Made by a program: the position numbers and the translations under genes
Shown here: one piece after another, positions 26,160-38,234 of the stretch
How positions within the stretch are numbered: position 1 is the stretch's first letter
How the letters are laid out: each line of letters starts with the position of its first letter
Notes under the pieces: model-generated
The model's database searches: none
What the model was told of the DNA's origin: nothing
The model's input: only the letters and a program-made list of their open reading frames with translations
Origin: Trichopria drosophilae
Lineage: Eukaryota; Arthropoda; Insecta; Hymenoptera; Diapriidae
Direction of reading: 5' to 3'
Length of the DNA: 64,000 bases
Assembly (NCBI GenBank): GCA_030407085.1
Contig: CM059587.1
Span: 45,978,501-46,042,500, forward strand

Positions 26160-26428
26160 CTACAGTTGCTCTATGATATCGTGCTCATTTTTATACGACA
26201 TTCTCCCGATACTCTGTTTTTGCGTATACTTGGTCCTTTGTAGCTCTTTTTCAAAGTAACTAATAGTCTTTTTCAAGCCCTCGGCCAATGGAACTTTCGG
26301 TTCCCACAATAAATATTTCTTGGCTCTGCTAATATCTGGTCTCCTTCTTTGAGGATCATCTTCGACTGCCGGCAATTCTACTATTTTACTCGTTCCTCCT
26401 ACCAAGTCTTTGATTATCAGAGCAAACT
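26160..26428 (-). CDS. Uxs: Uxs exon 5 (C-terminus of UDP-xylose synthase)
   Basis: Terminal coding exon. The minus-strand acceptor TTTTTAG precedes AGTTTGCTCTG at 26428. With the phase-1 G from exon 4 it gives EFALIIKDLVGG, the segment that follows HTI in the family, then DDPQRRRPDISRAKKYLLW and EPKVPLAEGLKKTI. These are the conserved C-terminal substrate-domain motifs of extended SDR UDP-glucuronate decarboxylases. It ends with a TAA at 26160-26162. Its upstream exon lies 25 kb away, across an intron full of transposons. The exon itself is intact. Confidence 0.93.
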
Positions 26429-26807
26429 CTAAAAATAAAATTACATTTTAATTCTTATCAATTTGGAATAAATGAAACATTCGGTTTAATTTTGATTTTA
26501 ATTATGATACAAATTATTTCTGACGACCTCATTTCTTTATCTTGAATATCATCTACATAATGTTTCTTGTGCACTCAATCACCTTGTAACCGTTTACAAA
26601 GAAAATATTTAGGGACGAGTTATGTAATGACATATATTTACAACTAAGCACGTAATTATTTTAGTGCTAATAATTTATATAACTCAATCTCATGTCATGT
26701 GCAATTACGTACTGATGAGTGAATTATGTAATTTTTTAAAATGCAGTGACTACACACATGTATATATATTCTATAAATAGAATTCACAATTTCTATAAAT
26801 TTATTTC

Positions 26808-26811
26808 TTAA
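26808..26811. repeat. TTAA target duplication, left side of intron-4 foldback
   Basis: TTAA immediately precedes the terminal CCCCTTCGCTGCGG. The matching TTAA is at 51440-51443. Confidence 0.7.
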
Positions 26812-27822
26812 CCCCTTCGCTGCGGCGAGAATTTCACAAAAAGTGGCCAAAATACGGGAAAAAAAATTTGGTTAGATTTTATTGTAAGGGTTTTTTAGGG
26901 ATGCCGATTACGAATCTGAAGTCAGATTTCAAGAATTTAAAATGGCGGACGAATTCTCTAAATTCCAACTATTTTGCTTGACATTTTGTTACTCAGAGGT
27001 TTTCCGGGTCACTGATTCCGAATCTGAAGTCAGATTTCGCAAATTCAAAATGGTGGATGCAATATGGTGGACGAATTTTCTAAATTCCAATCATTTTGCT
27101 GGACATTTTGTTACTCAGAGGTTTTCCGGGTCGCCAATTCCGAATCTGAAGTCAGATTTCGTAAATTCAAATTTTGCTTGATACTTTTTCTCGGGGGTTT
27201 TCGGGACCTCGAATACGAATTTCAAGTCAGATTTCAAAACTTTAAAATGTTGGATTCAAGACAGTGGACGCCGTAATAAAAATTCATACTGATTAAGAAT
27301 CTTATGTCAGTTTTTGCATGTTTAACATTGCGGCATTTTGTTATTCATAGGCCTCCTGTAGAGCGCAGGAAAACTCGCTTTGTTACCTGATAACAATGCT
27401 ACTCGTGGCAAGTTTTTAGAGCAATAGAAACATTCTCGTCATTATTAATAGAATATTTATACCGAATTTTTTGTTTGTACCAAAAACTTGTTCGATTCTT
27501 CACCTACAAATCTATATTTTCAGTTTTTATCAATATTTTACAGAGTTTATTATCCATACAGATAATCCCGTGTAAAGTTCACATTTTTTTACGTACTCTC
27601 GAGTTACTGTGTTACATGTGCGATAAAACACTGATTTCTGGAGTTCAACATTTTACAGTTTTTATTTTAAAAATCAAAAATATCAAACAAAAAAATACGA
27701 AAATACAGAAAATACAAAAAAAAGTGCACTTTAAAGACCTTTCTCGAACCTCCTCGTTGTAAAGTGTGTAAGTAGATATTGCATATCGAAGCTAATGGGG
27801 GAAGGCTAACATAATTTTTTGA
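26812..27822. mobile_element. TTAA-type foldback element, left part
   Basis: It begins CCCCTTCGCTGCGG next to TTAA. It contains about three tandem units of roughly 120 bp with GAATCTGAAGTCAGATTTC, AAAATGGCGGA and ACTCAGAGGTTTTCCGGG (26915-27250). The matching right part is 50628-51439, in opposite orientation. Together they would make an element of about 1.8 kb, now split by the giant transposon at 27831-50619. The TTAA duplications and CCC ends suggest a piggyBac-like origin, but no transposase is present. Confidence 0.7.
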
Positions 27823-27830
27823 AAAATTTA
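27823..27830. repeat. 8-bp target-site duplication, left
   Basis: AAAATTTA directly precedes GGGGTGATAG. An identical octamer follows the right terminus at 50620-50627. Confidence 0.85.
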
Positions 27831-27842
27831 GGGGTGATAGCG

Positions 27843-27975
27843 AGTTGCCGAATATCGTTCTGCCGAAAATTCGTTTTGCCGACCGTCGTTTTGCCGAAAA
27901 TCGTTTTACCGAAATTCGATTTGCCGAAAATCGAGTTGACGAATGTCGATTTGCCGAACCGTCGTTTTGCCGACA
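27843..27975 (+). repeat. Subterminal 15-bp array, left (putative transposase sites)
   Basis: About nine tandem units of consensus TTTTGCCGAAAATCG. Each carries a CGA-(2 to 4 nt)-TCG dyad, e.g. CGAATATCG, CGACCGTCG and CGAATGTCG. A further isolated TTTGCCGAACG lies near 28198. The array begins 12 bp from the element end. Arrays like this next to a terminus often bind transposase; that function is inferred. Confidence 0.85.
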
Positions 27976-28708
27976 AATGTTCTTGCCCCAGTACTGCTCC
28001 GGTCGGTAAAGAAGAGTGTCCAGAGCAGGAGAATTCACATCCCCACCGCGTTCCAGCCACGGAGATTTCGACCCCTTCCAATTTCTCCTGCGCACTCACA
28101 CTACCAAAGTCGACGTGCCCGTGTGATATCCCCACCGCACTCACACTAGCAAAGTCGGCGTGCCTGTGTGAGCTCTGCAGACGCTGTTAAAAGGAAATTT
28201 GCCGAACGTATCATTCCGCGAATTTCTATACTATAAAGAACATAAATATAATATGTGGCTCCCGATTCGATCCTGAATTTTCATTTCTCTTATGATTTTG
28301 GAATAAATCTAGGCGCGAAATTCAAAATGAAGATTCGGTTAATTATTGTTATTTATCAGGAAAATTCATACTTTCATAAATCAAGTTGTTTTAATCGAAA
28401 TGAATTATTTTTTAATGTAAATTCAATTCGATAAAGAATAATTAATTAAAAATAATATTGATAATAAGATATTAATTTCATTGTATGAACAAAAATATGC
28501 TCAAAAATATGCTCAAAAATATGCTAGCCAAGTTTCAACTATCCTGAATAATTTTTTTTTTTCAATTTTTAAAATTATGTAATTTTCAATATTACATATA
28601 GATTGCTTTCTTTATTTCTCTTGTTAATGTTAATTATTTTTTCATTAAACAAATTTCCTATGCCGATGTTCATATACAACATTACTACATACATAATTTC
28701 GTAATGCT

Positions 28709-28777
28709 TGGTAGCCTAGTGGTTAAAGTGCTGGAATGTGGCGCAGTTTTTTGGTGTTCGCGCCCAGTACGGGACGA
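28709..28777 (+). repeat. tRNA-like SINE head, left arm copy 1
   Basis: TGGTAGCCTAGTGGTTAAAG resembles a pol III A box, and GTGTTCGCGCCCAGTACGGG a T-arm/B box. A T-run follows. The cloverleaf is not intact. The flanking sequence is an inverted, diverged copy of the repeats at 29347-30577. Confidence 0.6.
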
Positions 28778-29618
28778 TTTATTTTTTTTTTTTTTCAACA
28801 AAATTCCTGTTTTTCTTATTTATTTGCATAATAAAGATTGTGTATATGAAAATTATTTATCAGATAATTTAACATATGTTTATGTTTTCTTCATTTATTT
28901 TGGCTTTGAATTATTTTTATAAAACTATATCAGTTGTAACCCTAACTAAAAGAATCATTATTTTAATCATTTATTTTTCAAAAATATTTTTAACTTATTG
29001 ACATGTCTGAAATTCTTAATTTCTTAATTAATATATTAAAGAAACTTTACTTCTTTTAAGGAGATATGCAAAAGCAATGTATTAAATTTATTCATGCAAT
29101 CCAATATCAATTGTTATTGTATTTTAACCAATTCGAGTGTTTTTAATATTGAAAATCTATAAAATGCGATTCAGTCATATACATCGAACCAAAGAATTCT
29201 AAATTCAGATTTCAGAAGTTAATTAATAATTCTTTTTGTTCAACTTTTATGATTTAAGTTCAATTTATACATTTTTCACATAAAAAAAATCAAAATTTTA
29301 TTATTCGCGATTATAATACGGAAATTTTTGCTAATGGATGACAATAGGCAATGTATTGAATCCAACGAAACTGCTTTTATAATAATAATAATTCTTTTAA
29401 TTAGGATTGCAACTTAAATATATTTGTATAAAAATGCTGTAAAGCCAGAATTAATAATATTTAATGGAATAAATGTTGTGGGAATCAAAACAGAGTATTT
29501 TAGTATTTGCTTTAACATTACGTGTGCCAAAATAAATTTTAAAAATGTACTATTAAATTGTCCAATAAACAATTTGATAAGCATGATCGTTATTATGAAA
29601 AGAAAAAAGAAAAAAAAA

Positions 29619-29690
29619 TCGTCCCATATTGGGCGCGAACGCCAAAAATAATTTTAACTTTCCAACGCTTAGACCACTCGGCTACCAAAT
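29619..29690 (-). repeat. tRNA-like SINE head, left arm copy 2
   Basis: On the minus strand: TTGGTAGCCGAGTGGTCTAA (A box-like), then GGCGTTCGCGCCCAATATGG and a T-run. It is related to Ser/Leu-type tRNAs but lacks a proper anticodon arm. Confidence 0.6.
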
Positions 29691-30002
29691 GGTACGTAAA
29701 ATTTAACAAAAATCCTGCTAATAAAGTTTTACCCGACGGTACACTATATATTAAGAACAATTTCATTAATCAATTTATTTCATCGTTTTGCGAAAAGTAC
29801 CATATTGAAACGGATAAATATTACTTTATTCTTATATACAAATTCATAAAAAAAATACCTACTTCAATTGCATCAATAATCAAACATGGGCGTTGTTAAG
29901 AATTAAGGCGTTACATTATTTTGGCAGATGTAATGTTAAAGCAAATACTACAATACTCTGTTAAATAGGCAATGTATTGAATCTAACGAAACTGCTTTTT
30001 TA

Positions 30003-30040
<38 letters not shown>

Positions 30041-30265
30041 TCTTTTAATTAGGATTGCAACTTAAATATATTTGTATAAAAATGCTGTAAAGCCAGAATT
30101 AATAATATTTAATGGAATAAATGTTGTGGGAATCAAAGCAGAGTATTTTAGTATTTGCTTTAACATTACCTATGCCAAAATAAATTTTAAAAATGTACTA
30201 TTAAATTGTCCAATAAACAATTTGATAAGCATGATCGTTATTATGAAAATAAAAAAGAAAAAAAA

Positions 30266-30336
30266 TCGGCCCATATTGGGCGCGAACGCCAAAAAAAATC
30301 TTAACTTTCCAACGCTTAGACCACTCGGCTACCAAA
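30266..30336 (-). repeat. tRNA-like SINE head, left arm copy 3
   Basis: The same tRNA-like block as at 29619-29690, inside the second direct repeat, with small differences (GGGCCGA in place of GGGACGA). Confidence 0.6.
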
Positions 30337-30567
30337 TGGTACGTAAAATTTAACAAAAATCCTGCTAATAAAGTTTTACTCGATGGTAAACTATATATTA
30401 AGAACAATTTCATTAATCAATTTATTTGATCGTTTTGCGAAAAGTACCATATTAAAACGGATAAATATTACTTTATTTTTATATACAAATTCATTAAAAA
30501 AATACCTATTTCAATTGCATCAATAATCAAACATGGGCGTTGTTAAGAATTAAGGCGTTACATTATT

Positions 30568-33298
30568 TTGGCATATAATGGTGACATAAATGTGGACCTG
30601 CTAAGCAATAATGATCTTATTGACGAATACAAAAACATGTTCAGCTTGCTGGGATTTAATTCGGCAATAAATGCAATTACTCATCCTACAGGAAATAAAG
30701 GAACCTGGATAGACCATTTCTTTATAAAAACATGTAAGGAAATAAGTAAAATATCAGCTTATGTTGTAGAAAGTGACTTAATATCATATCACTATCCAAT
30801 CGTACTAACATGGCCAGGAAAGGACCTAGAAGCTAACGTATCGAGGAAGGACGGAACGTCGTACTCCCTTGTGAACTATAAAACTCTCGGATCAGCTCTA
30901 CGACAGGAAACCTGGGATGTAGTTTATAATGAGACCGATGTGAATTTAGTAACCGATCAATTCATCAAGAGACTCACTCAACACATTGAATCATCAACAG
31001 TAACCAGAATCGTTACTTCGCATCGAAAGAAGAAGGAGTGGTTATCTCAATACTTGATAGACCAAATGGGTAAACGTGATAAATTGTATAAAAAATGGAA
31101 ACAAATGACAAATAGTAGCTATAAGAACAAGGCTCGTGATGATTATATTAAAGCTAGGAATAATATAGTTAGGTTAGTTAAGGAAGTCAAAATGAGCAAC
31201 CACTCAAGAAAGGTAATGAAAGCAGGAACGGATAAACGGCAATTATGGAATGCAATAAATGAAATAGTAAAAGGTAATCCAACTAATAAAACAAACTTCA
31301 TTAATGTAAGGGTTAATGATAAGTTAGTATCTGACAAAAATGAAATAGCTACCGAATTTAATAAGTACTTTTCTCGAGTGGGAGCTGGTTTGGCAGCTAA
31401 GTTTAAAAATTCAGATCTAGTTACTAGTTGTAAAAAATCGGTGAAAAACTCGATAGTGTTATTCGATACAACACCAGGAGAAATCGCTAATTACATGAAA
31501 CGTCTCAAAATTAATAAGTCACCGGGTCATGACAAAATAACACCAATAATATACAGAAATTTTACAGAATTCCTATCAGGACCAGTATCATACATTATCA
31601 ACCTAGCCTTCTTAACTGCAATATGCCCTTTTCATTTCAAATATTCAATAATAATACCAATTTATAAAACAGGTGACAGGACGCAAATAGCAAATTAAAG
31701 ACCTATTTCCCTATTGCCTATAATTTCAAAACTTTTTGAAGTTAGTCTTAAAAATAGAATCTCAAAATTTTTAACTTTACATAGCATATTAAATAAAAAG
31801 CAATTTGGTTTCATACCGGGGAAATCCACTCAGACGGCTATTGAAGAATTAGCAAAGAATATATACTTAGCACTTGAACCCGGAGAACCTTGTGCAGCCA
31901 TATTCGTTGATTTGGCAAAAGCGTTTGATACGTTGGACCCTACAATATTAATTAAAAAACTGTATAATATTGGTGTAAGGGGTTTTCCATTAAAATTAAT
32001 TGAAAGTTATCTTTATAACCAGATACCAAAGTACTAAAGTAGGAAACAATATCAGCGAGAGATGTTTAATATCCCGTGGAGTACCGCAAGGGTCGATATT
32101 GGGACCTTTATTGTTCCTAATATATATTAACGACTTGTTTGATGTAGTTAACGATGAAGTACTGGCTTTTGCGGATGATACAGTGATATATATGAAAGGG
32201 AAATCGTGGAAGGACCTGTCTAAAACGGCGTCGGACAGGTTTAACTCGGTGTGCTCCTGGTTTGCCGACAATCATCTGACGGTAAACCCAGAGAAGACTG
32301 TAATCGTTCCATTTGGGTACTACCATGACAGTATACCAAGGAACTGGTGTGTCAAACGACATAGTAACTCGAGCTGTAATAGTAATTTTAACTACTGTCA
32401 ATGTCCTCAAATACGCCAAGAACTGCATACAAGGTACCTCGGCATAGAATTTGATTCGCGCATGAAATGGGACTATCACACCCAAATTATTCTAAATAAA
32501 CTTAGGTACTTAACTTATGCAGCAGTCAGGTTGAAAAAAATTCTAAACTATGATCAACTATTAAGTACATATCATGCTCTTTTTTCTTCCCGTCTTCACT
32601 ATGGAATTGTTGTTTGGGGTGGACTTTATAATAAATATTTAACTAAATTAGAAGTAATACAGAAGAGAATACTAAAAGTTATTCTAGGTAAAAATAGACT
32701 ATATCCGACATACAATATATATGCTGATCTTGAGTTATTAGATATAAGACAGAGATATGTTCAAGCTTCACTTACCTATGTCTTAAAAAATAATTTATTG
32801 TCGTTTAACACCAGCATGGTTCACACTAGGACGAAAAAATTAATTAACTAATGTACCTAAAAGGATCAAAACCGTTTCAAGACAATGTTACGATTACATA
32901 GCCGCTAAGGCATTCAATCGCTTTATTAATAATATGGAATACCCACGTGTAAAATTATCTGCGTTTATAAAATAAATATTATTGGCATTTTCGAGACTGA
33001 CATGCCGTGATTTGTATGAACAAATGTGCTTTGCGTAATCTCCACTTTATAATATCTATGACGTGAAAAATGTAAAATTTTGTTAGCACTGCGCAATCTT
33101 CACTTTATAATATCTACGACGTGAAAAATGTTAAATATTGTTAACATCTGCTTAGGTGACACTCATGGTCACCTTTTCTCACAGCCAGGCCTTGCCCTTG
33201 TGAGATACACATTCCAGTGTAAAGACACTATATGTAATATATATGCAATGTATAGTTGTACAGGAAATGTTAAATAAATTTTTATTCATTCATTCACA
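30568..33298 (+). pseudogene. Dead Jockey/CR1-group LINE, left copy
   Basis: A 5'-truncated LINE starts within the endonuclease domain (NGDINVDLL, then WIDHFFIKT). Reverse transcriptase follows: KSPGHDKITP, RPISLLPIISKLFE, KQFGFIPGKSTQTAI, FVDLAKAFDTLD, RGVPQGSILGPLLF, and the catalytic FADD near 32170. A TAA at 31696-31698 replaces the Tyr expected before RPIS. A +1 frameshift near 32020 separates the palm motifs. Both lesions recur in the right copy. The 3' UTR ends with ATTCATTCATTCA near 33298, so on this side the LINE runs 273 bp past the arm boundary. Confidence 0.9.
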
Positions 33299-34204
33299 AA
33301 GCCACCTTTTCAATTTCATACTAAAATACTGCATATGTTTTTCACTTTTCCATCATACATACTGTTCGAATTCACGTACACCAGATACGCGCTGATATGG
33401 GTAATTCTCCTGAATGGGACCCTGAAATGCGTCGCCATCGCTATTTCCAAGATTCGCAATGAAATTCCAATATAACGTATATTTTTTGCAATTTTGAATA
33501 AATTAATTCTTAAACTAGAATATATTAGCTAACTTTTGACGTATATATAGAAAATTTAATACGTCACTTTCATAGCTTAACACGCGTTTGCAAAATCGTT
33601 GCATGTTTTTTATAAAAATTGCATTTCATTGTAATTATTCATTATAACGTACAAAAAGAATACAAATAATTTTTTAAAATGCATGAAAAATAACTTTAAG
33701 CTATACTACTTATATTGTATAAGGCCAATTGAGTGTAAAAAATGTTTTTGATTTTATATAATTACTCAAACATTGTCATTTTTTGCGAGTAAAAATTCGG
33801 GTGATCTCCGAAGCCACCTATTTTTAACAATAAATATGTATTAACATACTAAAATCGAATCCTACGGCCTTAAAACTTAAGTACTAATTAGTCCTAAAGT
33901 GGTGTTAGAAGAATTTTTCGTTACAACATTCGATTTTTATCTAAAATCTAATAATATGTCGATTTGTGATCTCCGAAGCTTGGTGATCTCCGAAACCATT
34001 TTCGGGAACCGCATACAATGTTTATTTACCTGTATTTTTATAATTAATCATTCAAAACATTTTAAAAAATGTTACTGTAAACATATACGGGAGTTATAAA
34101 TCGTTTAAACGTATATTTTTTTATACTATGGATATAATTATAAACAACAATATGTCCAGAAAATACCTATTTAGTTGTAGGCATATTCGCTAAACTTTTA
34201 ATAT

Positions 34205-35005
34205 TTCCTTCCCTCAGATGAACTCGAAATTTGTTACTCATAAGTTTTTGGGGTCGCTGATTACGAATCCGTTGTCAGATTTTTGATATTCAAAATGGCG
34301 AATCCAATATGGCGGACCAATTTTGTAAAAGAGTTCCGATTTACCTGAAAATCTTTACTCGGGGGTTTTCGGGGTCGCTGTTCCCAAATGTAATGTTAGT
34401 TTTTCGAAATTTAAAATGACAACAAAATTATTAAAGCAGAATTTAGAGACCGGAAAATCACAGAACCATGCTGCAGAAGATCAAAAAGAAAAACTAAAAA
34501 CTAATTACGTGATTATCAAGTTCAGTATTTTTTATCAAGAAACAAGATCAGTATATTTTATTAAGAATCACGTTCGGCATTCTTTATCAAGAAATCATTT
34601 TTTATCATGTAAATATGTAAGCTAATAAATAAGGATTAATTATTAAAATATCATAAACTTGATTTTTTCTTATATTTTATAGTTCACGAAAGATAGTAAC
34701 ATATTTTCGAATGTCCATATTGTTATAATGAATCTTAAAATTCTACGACTATCAAGTTTCATATTAAATAAAAAAGTTTCGAATTTTGGTTCGCCATATT
34801 GGATCCGCCATTTTGAATTTAAAAAATCTGACAACAGATTCTTTATTAGGAACCCCAAAAATCCCCACCTAAACAAACTTCTAGTCAATCGAGCAATTTT
34901 TCTGTTTTTGGTCCGCCATATTGGATCCGCCATTTTGAATTTCAAATTTGACAACGGATTCGAAATCAGTGACCCCAAAAACCCCCGAGTAATACATTTC
35001 TAATT
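34205..35005. repeat. Foldback carrying the 'AAATGGCGGA' repeat
   Basis: TTTTTGGGGTCGCTGATTAC with AATGGCGAATCCAATATGGC (34240-34315) is mirrored by GCCATATTGGATCCGCCATT and AAATCAGTGACCCCAAAAA (34915-34980). The centre is near 34600. It lies inside the giant transposon. Confidence 0.7.
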
Positions 35006-37769
35006 AATTGGATAAAAGGAATAATTTGTAATACCAAGTTAAAACCATGTTAATATATTAACATTTAAGAAGGGCTATAAAATGTATAATAATAATAATG
35101 AATTTTGCGCAACATCATATTTTCACTTTAGAATATACCCTGAACATGTTTCAAAAGTAACAATATTTAATTTCATAAAAAAATGTTGCCTTGAAATTTT
35201 TTCGGAAACGGGTCCTTTTCAGTAGAATTACCAATATCTGATTGGCCTAGTTTCAATGTAACTAGATTCTGGTGATGCTCTTTACCAGAGATATGTTCTA
35301 TATATTTTTCGGCAATAATTGAGGGGTTATCATAAAATTTGCTTGCACCGACCCGGCCATAATTGAGGGGTTCTACTGTATATATTAGTTACAATTTTCC
35401 GTACAGAGCCTGAATTTGTCGAAATTGATTCAGTAATTTCTCATTTACGTACTTTTTTAGCATAAATCTCGACCTTATCGACCGATCCGACCAAAACACT
35501 GTTTGTTACTATATTACCGATTGATATGTCTAGCGTACAGGCTGCTGCCAACTGGTGAGTATACTTTAAATTCACATTTAATCATTGTATCTCGACAAGT
35601 AAGTGTCTCTTTGAAGTTTTTTCATATTTATACCTACTTTATAACGTTGTTCCCAAATTCGGAGAAAGACAATTCAGGTATGTAATCTTTGCAAGTATGC
35701 AGTATGTACTTTTTATTCGTCTCCAGTGTGCTTTTTTTCAAATTTGAATTCGCGGAAACCCAACAATCTGACACGAACCACTGACAAGATAGACATCGGA
35801 ATCAATGTTAAGAATAATTTTTTAACATTTTTTATTAATGCAATATTACAGTCAATATGGATCCAGAATCCGCTACAGGAAAATATTGAATGACTGCCGC
35901 AACTGGTTACATTATTGATGAACATTTTTTTTGTGTATAACGATACACTTGCATATTGAAGAACGAAATAATTCTTTTTTTTAGTCCTCCGGCCGTTAGG
36001 AATAAAATAATACAAGTAATTCCTGTGCATTTTCATACATCCGTGTAATTATTACAATCCAAATAGAAGCAAATTCCGTTTACAGGTTACAGGGTTCGGA
36101 AGAAATGGTACGATTGCTCTTCCATGGAACTGGCTTTCCAAGTATTTTTTTTTTAGGCTACATAATTCGAATGTAATTTTTCTGCATTTGCCAGAGATGC
36201 ATTTGTCCACATTGAAAATAAAATGAAAGTAGATTTTTCAATACTTTTATATCGTTTCATTCTTCGAAAAAAGAGACGCGCGTGCATACCCGGAAATGAA
36301 ATTCCTTTGCACCTAATTCCAGGAAAAACAGTGAATTGTGCTATTTCGTTCCGACGCCATATAATTTACCATATTCAAATGCATTTATGACAAATGTTGA
36401 TAATTTGGTTAGCATTATTACATATTATTTTGTAACTTTTTAAGGGGGTTCTAAAGTCTTTTGTCGATGAGGTAAAATTTTACGCGAAAAAAGAAAAAAA
36501 AATTACTAGGTATATTTCTGAAAATTCGGGCTCTTTTACGTCACTTCTAACCGTTATACACGATCTCATAAAAGGAATATAAATATTTCAAAAATCTGTT
36601 TCCATGAAGGTAATTGTTATCATTATACTATCATAACGCCTAAAAAATATAAAATAGTTTACTTCAAAATTAACGGAGAATTTTCGGAAATAGATGATTT
36701 TTTTCCGAAAATACTCGATCAAGTCTCAACTAATCTTTTTTCATATTTATTAAGCGCTATTATCTGATTATTCCAATTGTCTCCGTGAAAGCCGATTTTT
36801 AGAAAATCAATTCAGTCATGTACATACTAATAAATTCCTCCTTTATTGGCGAAGCAATTTAGAACCCTCGTAAGGGGAGGACAACCCGAAAATCGAGTCT
36901 ATGAAATACACCTGTGACAAATTTGAAAAAAAAATTGTTTTGACTCATCAATTTCTGCTCTAAAAGACATTTTTTGTTTTCATAATGTTACTACATTTTT
37001 TCAAATTAATTACAAAATTAAACGAAAATTAGGGTGAACATAAAAAACAATTTCTAAATATTTACATTCATCAATCTATTTTTTAAATATCCATTTTCTT
37101 CGAAAAAAAAGGATTTTTACAAAAATAATAATAATAATTTATTCAGGTTTATATTATACGATGTGGTTATTTATCAAGTATTTACAAAGGGTGATTTACA
37201 CAGTGCAAAATAACTTTCAATACTTATCCGCAATAATTTGAAAAATCTGCAGTCAAGGGTAGGACTGCCCTATATTTCTAATCGCAAATACTAACTACGT
37301 AAAAAAATTAATAAATTTAAAAAATAATAAAATACATACAATAATAATAATAAAAGACAAGATTCAAAAATTTGCCATTTTCTGTTTTTTTTTAAGCGAG
37401 TGAATATAAAATAATTTATGGGGATTAACACAGCAACACAAAAAAAAAATTATTGTTTCGGCCTGGCCGCATGGGTATCTCACTATGTATACATGTATAT
37501 CAAGTTTCAAACGTTGGAGTCCAACGAAAAAAAATTTTTCAGTCTTCGGCATAAGTAGACCTCCAAAACGATGAAAAACAAATTTTCGAACGCTGGGGAA
37601 TCGGTGGTGGGGGTAATAAAAAAAACTCAAAAACCAAAAAAAGTCGTCTAAAACCCGTAATTTATTTAGCATATGGAAGTTTTGATCGATCAATGATCGA
37701 AATTTTTTTTCTTTTTTTTTTTGTGTTTAAACAATTTAAAATAGCAAAATAATAACTTCCTATAAAGGA

Positions 37770-38073
37770 AAATCGATCAAGTAGAGGCGAATGAGACGTA
37801 AATTTTACAAGTCCGTAACTTTTGTAAAAATAATTTCTACCAGTTTTAACTAATAGAGGGTATTAATATAACCGTAATTAATCTACCAATAAAAGCATTA
37901 AGCTACAGTATGGTCGGAAAGTGTTCATTTTCGAACTTGGAGATTGTGAAAAATCGATCAAGAGCGGGCGGATGAGGCGTAAATATTACAAGTTCATAAC
38001 TTTTGTAAAAATAATTTCTACCAGTTTTAACTAATAGAGAGTATTAATATAACCGTAATTAATATACCATTAA
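37770..38073 (+). repeat. Two direct repeats (~120 bp each)
   Basis: AAATCGATCAAG, GAGGCG/GGGCGG and ATGAGACGTAA/ATGAGGCGTAA, then CTACCAGTTTTAACTAATAG and TATAACCGTAATTAAT, occur at about 37770-37886 and again at 37950-38073. Confidence 0.75.
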
Positions 38074-38234
38074 CCCGTTTCGTCCTGAAATGCCGTAAAT
38101 TTTGAATTCTTTTCATCAGGTGCTTCCTTAGGGAAAAAATCACTCAATCGTTTTGATATAACCATACCTATTGTATTTTTCCGCGAACAAAAATTGTGAA
38201 CTTTGAAAAAAATTGTTCAAATAATCGTATTTTT

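Larger units (their letters stand above)
29347..30577 (+). repeat. Two ~0.6-kb direct repeats, left arm
   Basis: Copy 1 (29347-29926) and copy 2 (29967-30577) both run from GGCAATGTATTGAATC, through a (TAA)n tract and a tRNA-like block, to TTAAGGCGTTACATTATTTT and GGCA. The short open frames in them are coincidental. The LINE begins directly at the end of copy 2. Confidence 0.85.
27831..33025 (+). repeat. Left terminal inverted repeat arm (5.2 kb)
   Basis: The arm runs from GGGGTGATAGCGAGTTGCCG to ...TTTGTATGAACAAAT and is mirrored by 45415-50619. Visible differences are few: three units in the (TAA)n tract near 30005, poly-T length near 28785, Gly versus Arg in one LINE codon, and Lys versus Asn in one frame near 29690. 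In order it holds the subterminal array, a GC-rich block (27980-28190), an AT-rich stretch, three tRNA-like repeats and a dead LINE. The inner edge falls inside the LINE 3' UTR, which continues to 33298 on this side only. Confidence 0.95.

Noticed and set aside
27843..27975. CRISPR-like array
   Set aside because: Short contiguous degenerate units without unique spacers, in an intron-containing animal-type genome.
27806..28190. Overlapping open frames in all directions at the element ends
   Set aside because: They arise from the 15-bp subterminal array, whose length is a multiple of three, and the adjacent GC-rich block; no start context or domain.
28709..28777. Functional tRNA gene
   Set aside because: A- and B-box-like parts are present but acceptor and anticodon stems do not pair.
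29424..30413. Short frames repeated in the arms (about 70-113 codons)
   Set aside because: Non-coding repeat DNA; the frames include the tRNA-like block and differ between the two repeat units.
32117..32485. 122-codon frame antisense to the LINE RT (and its mirror at 45955-46323)
   Set aside because: Antisense shadow of the reverse transcriptase domain.
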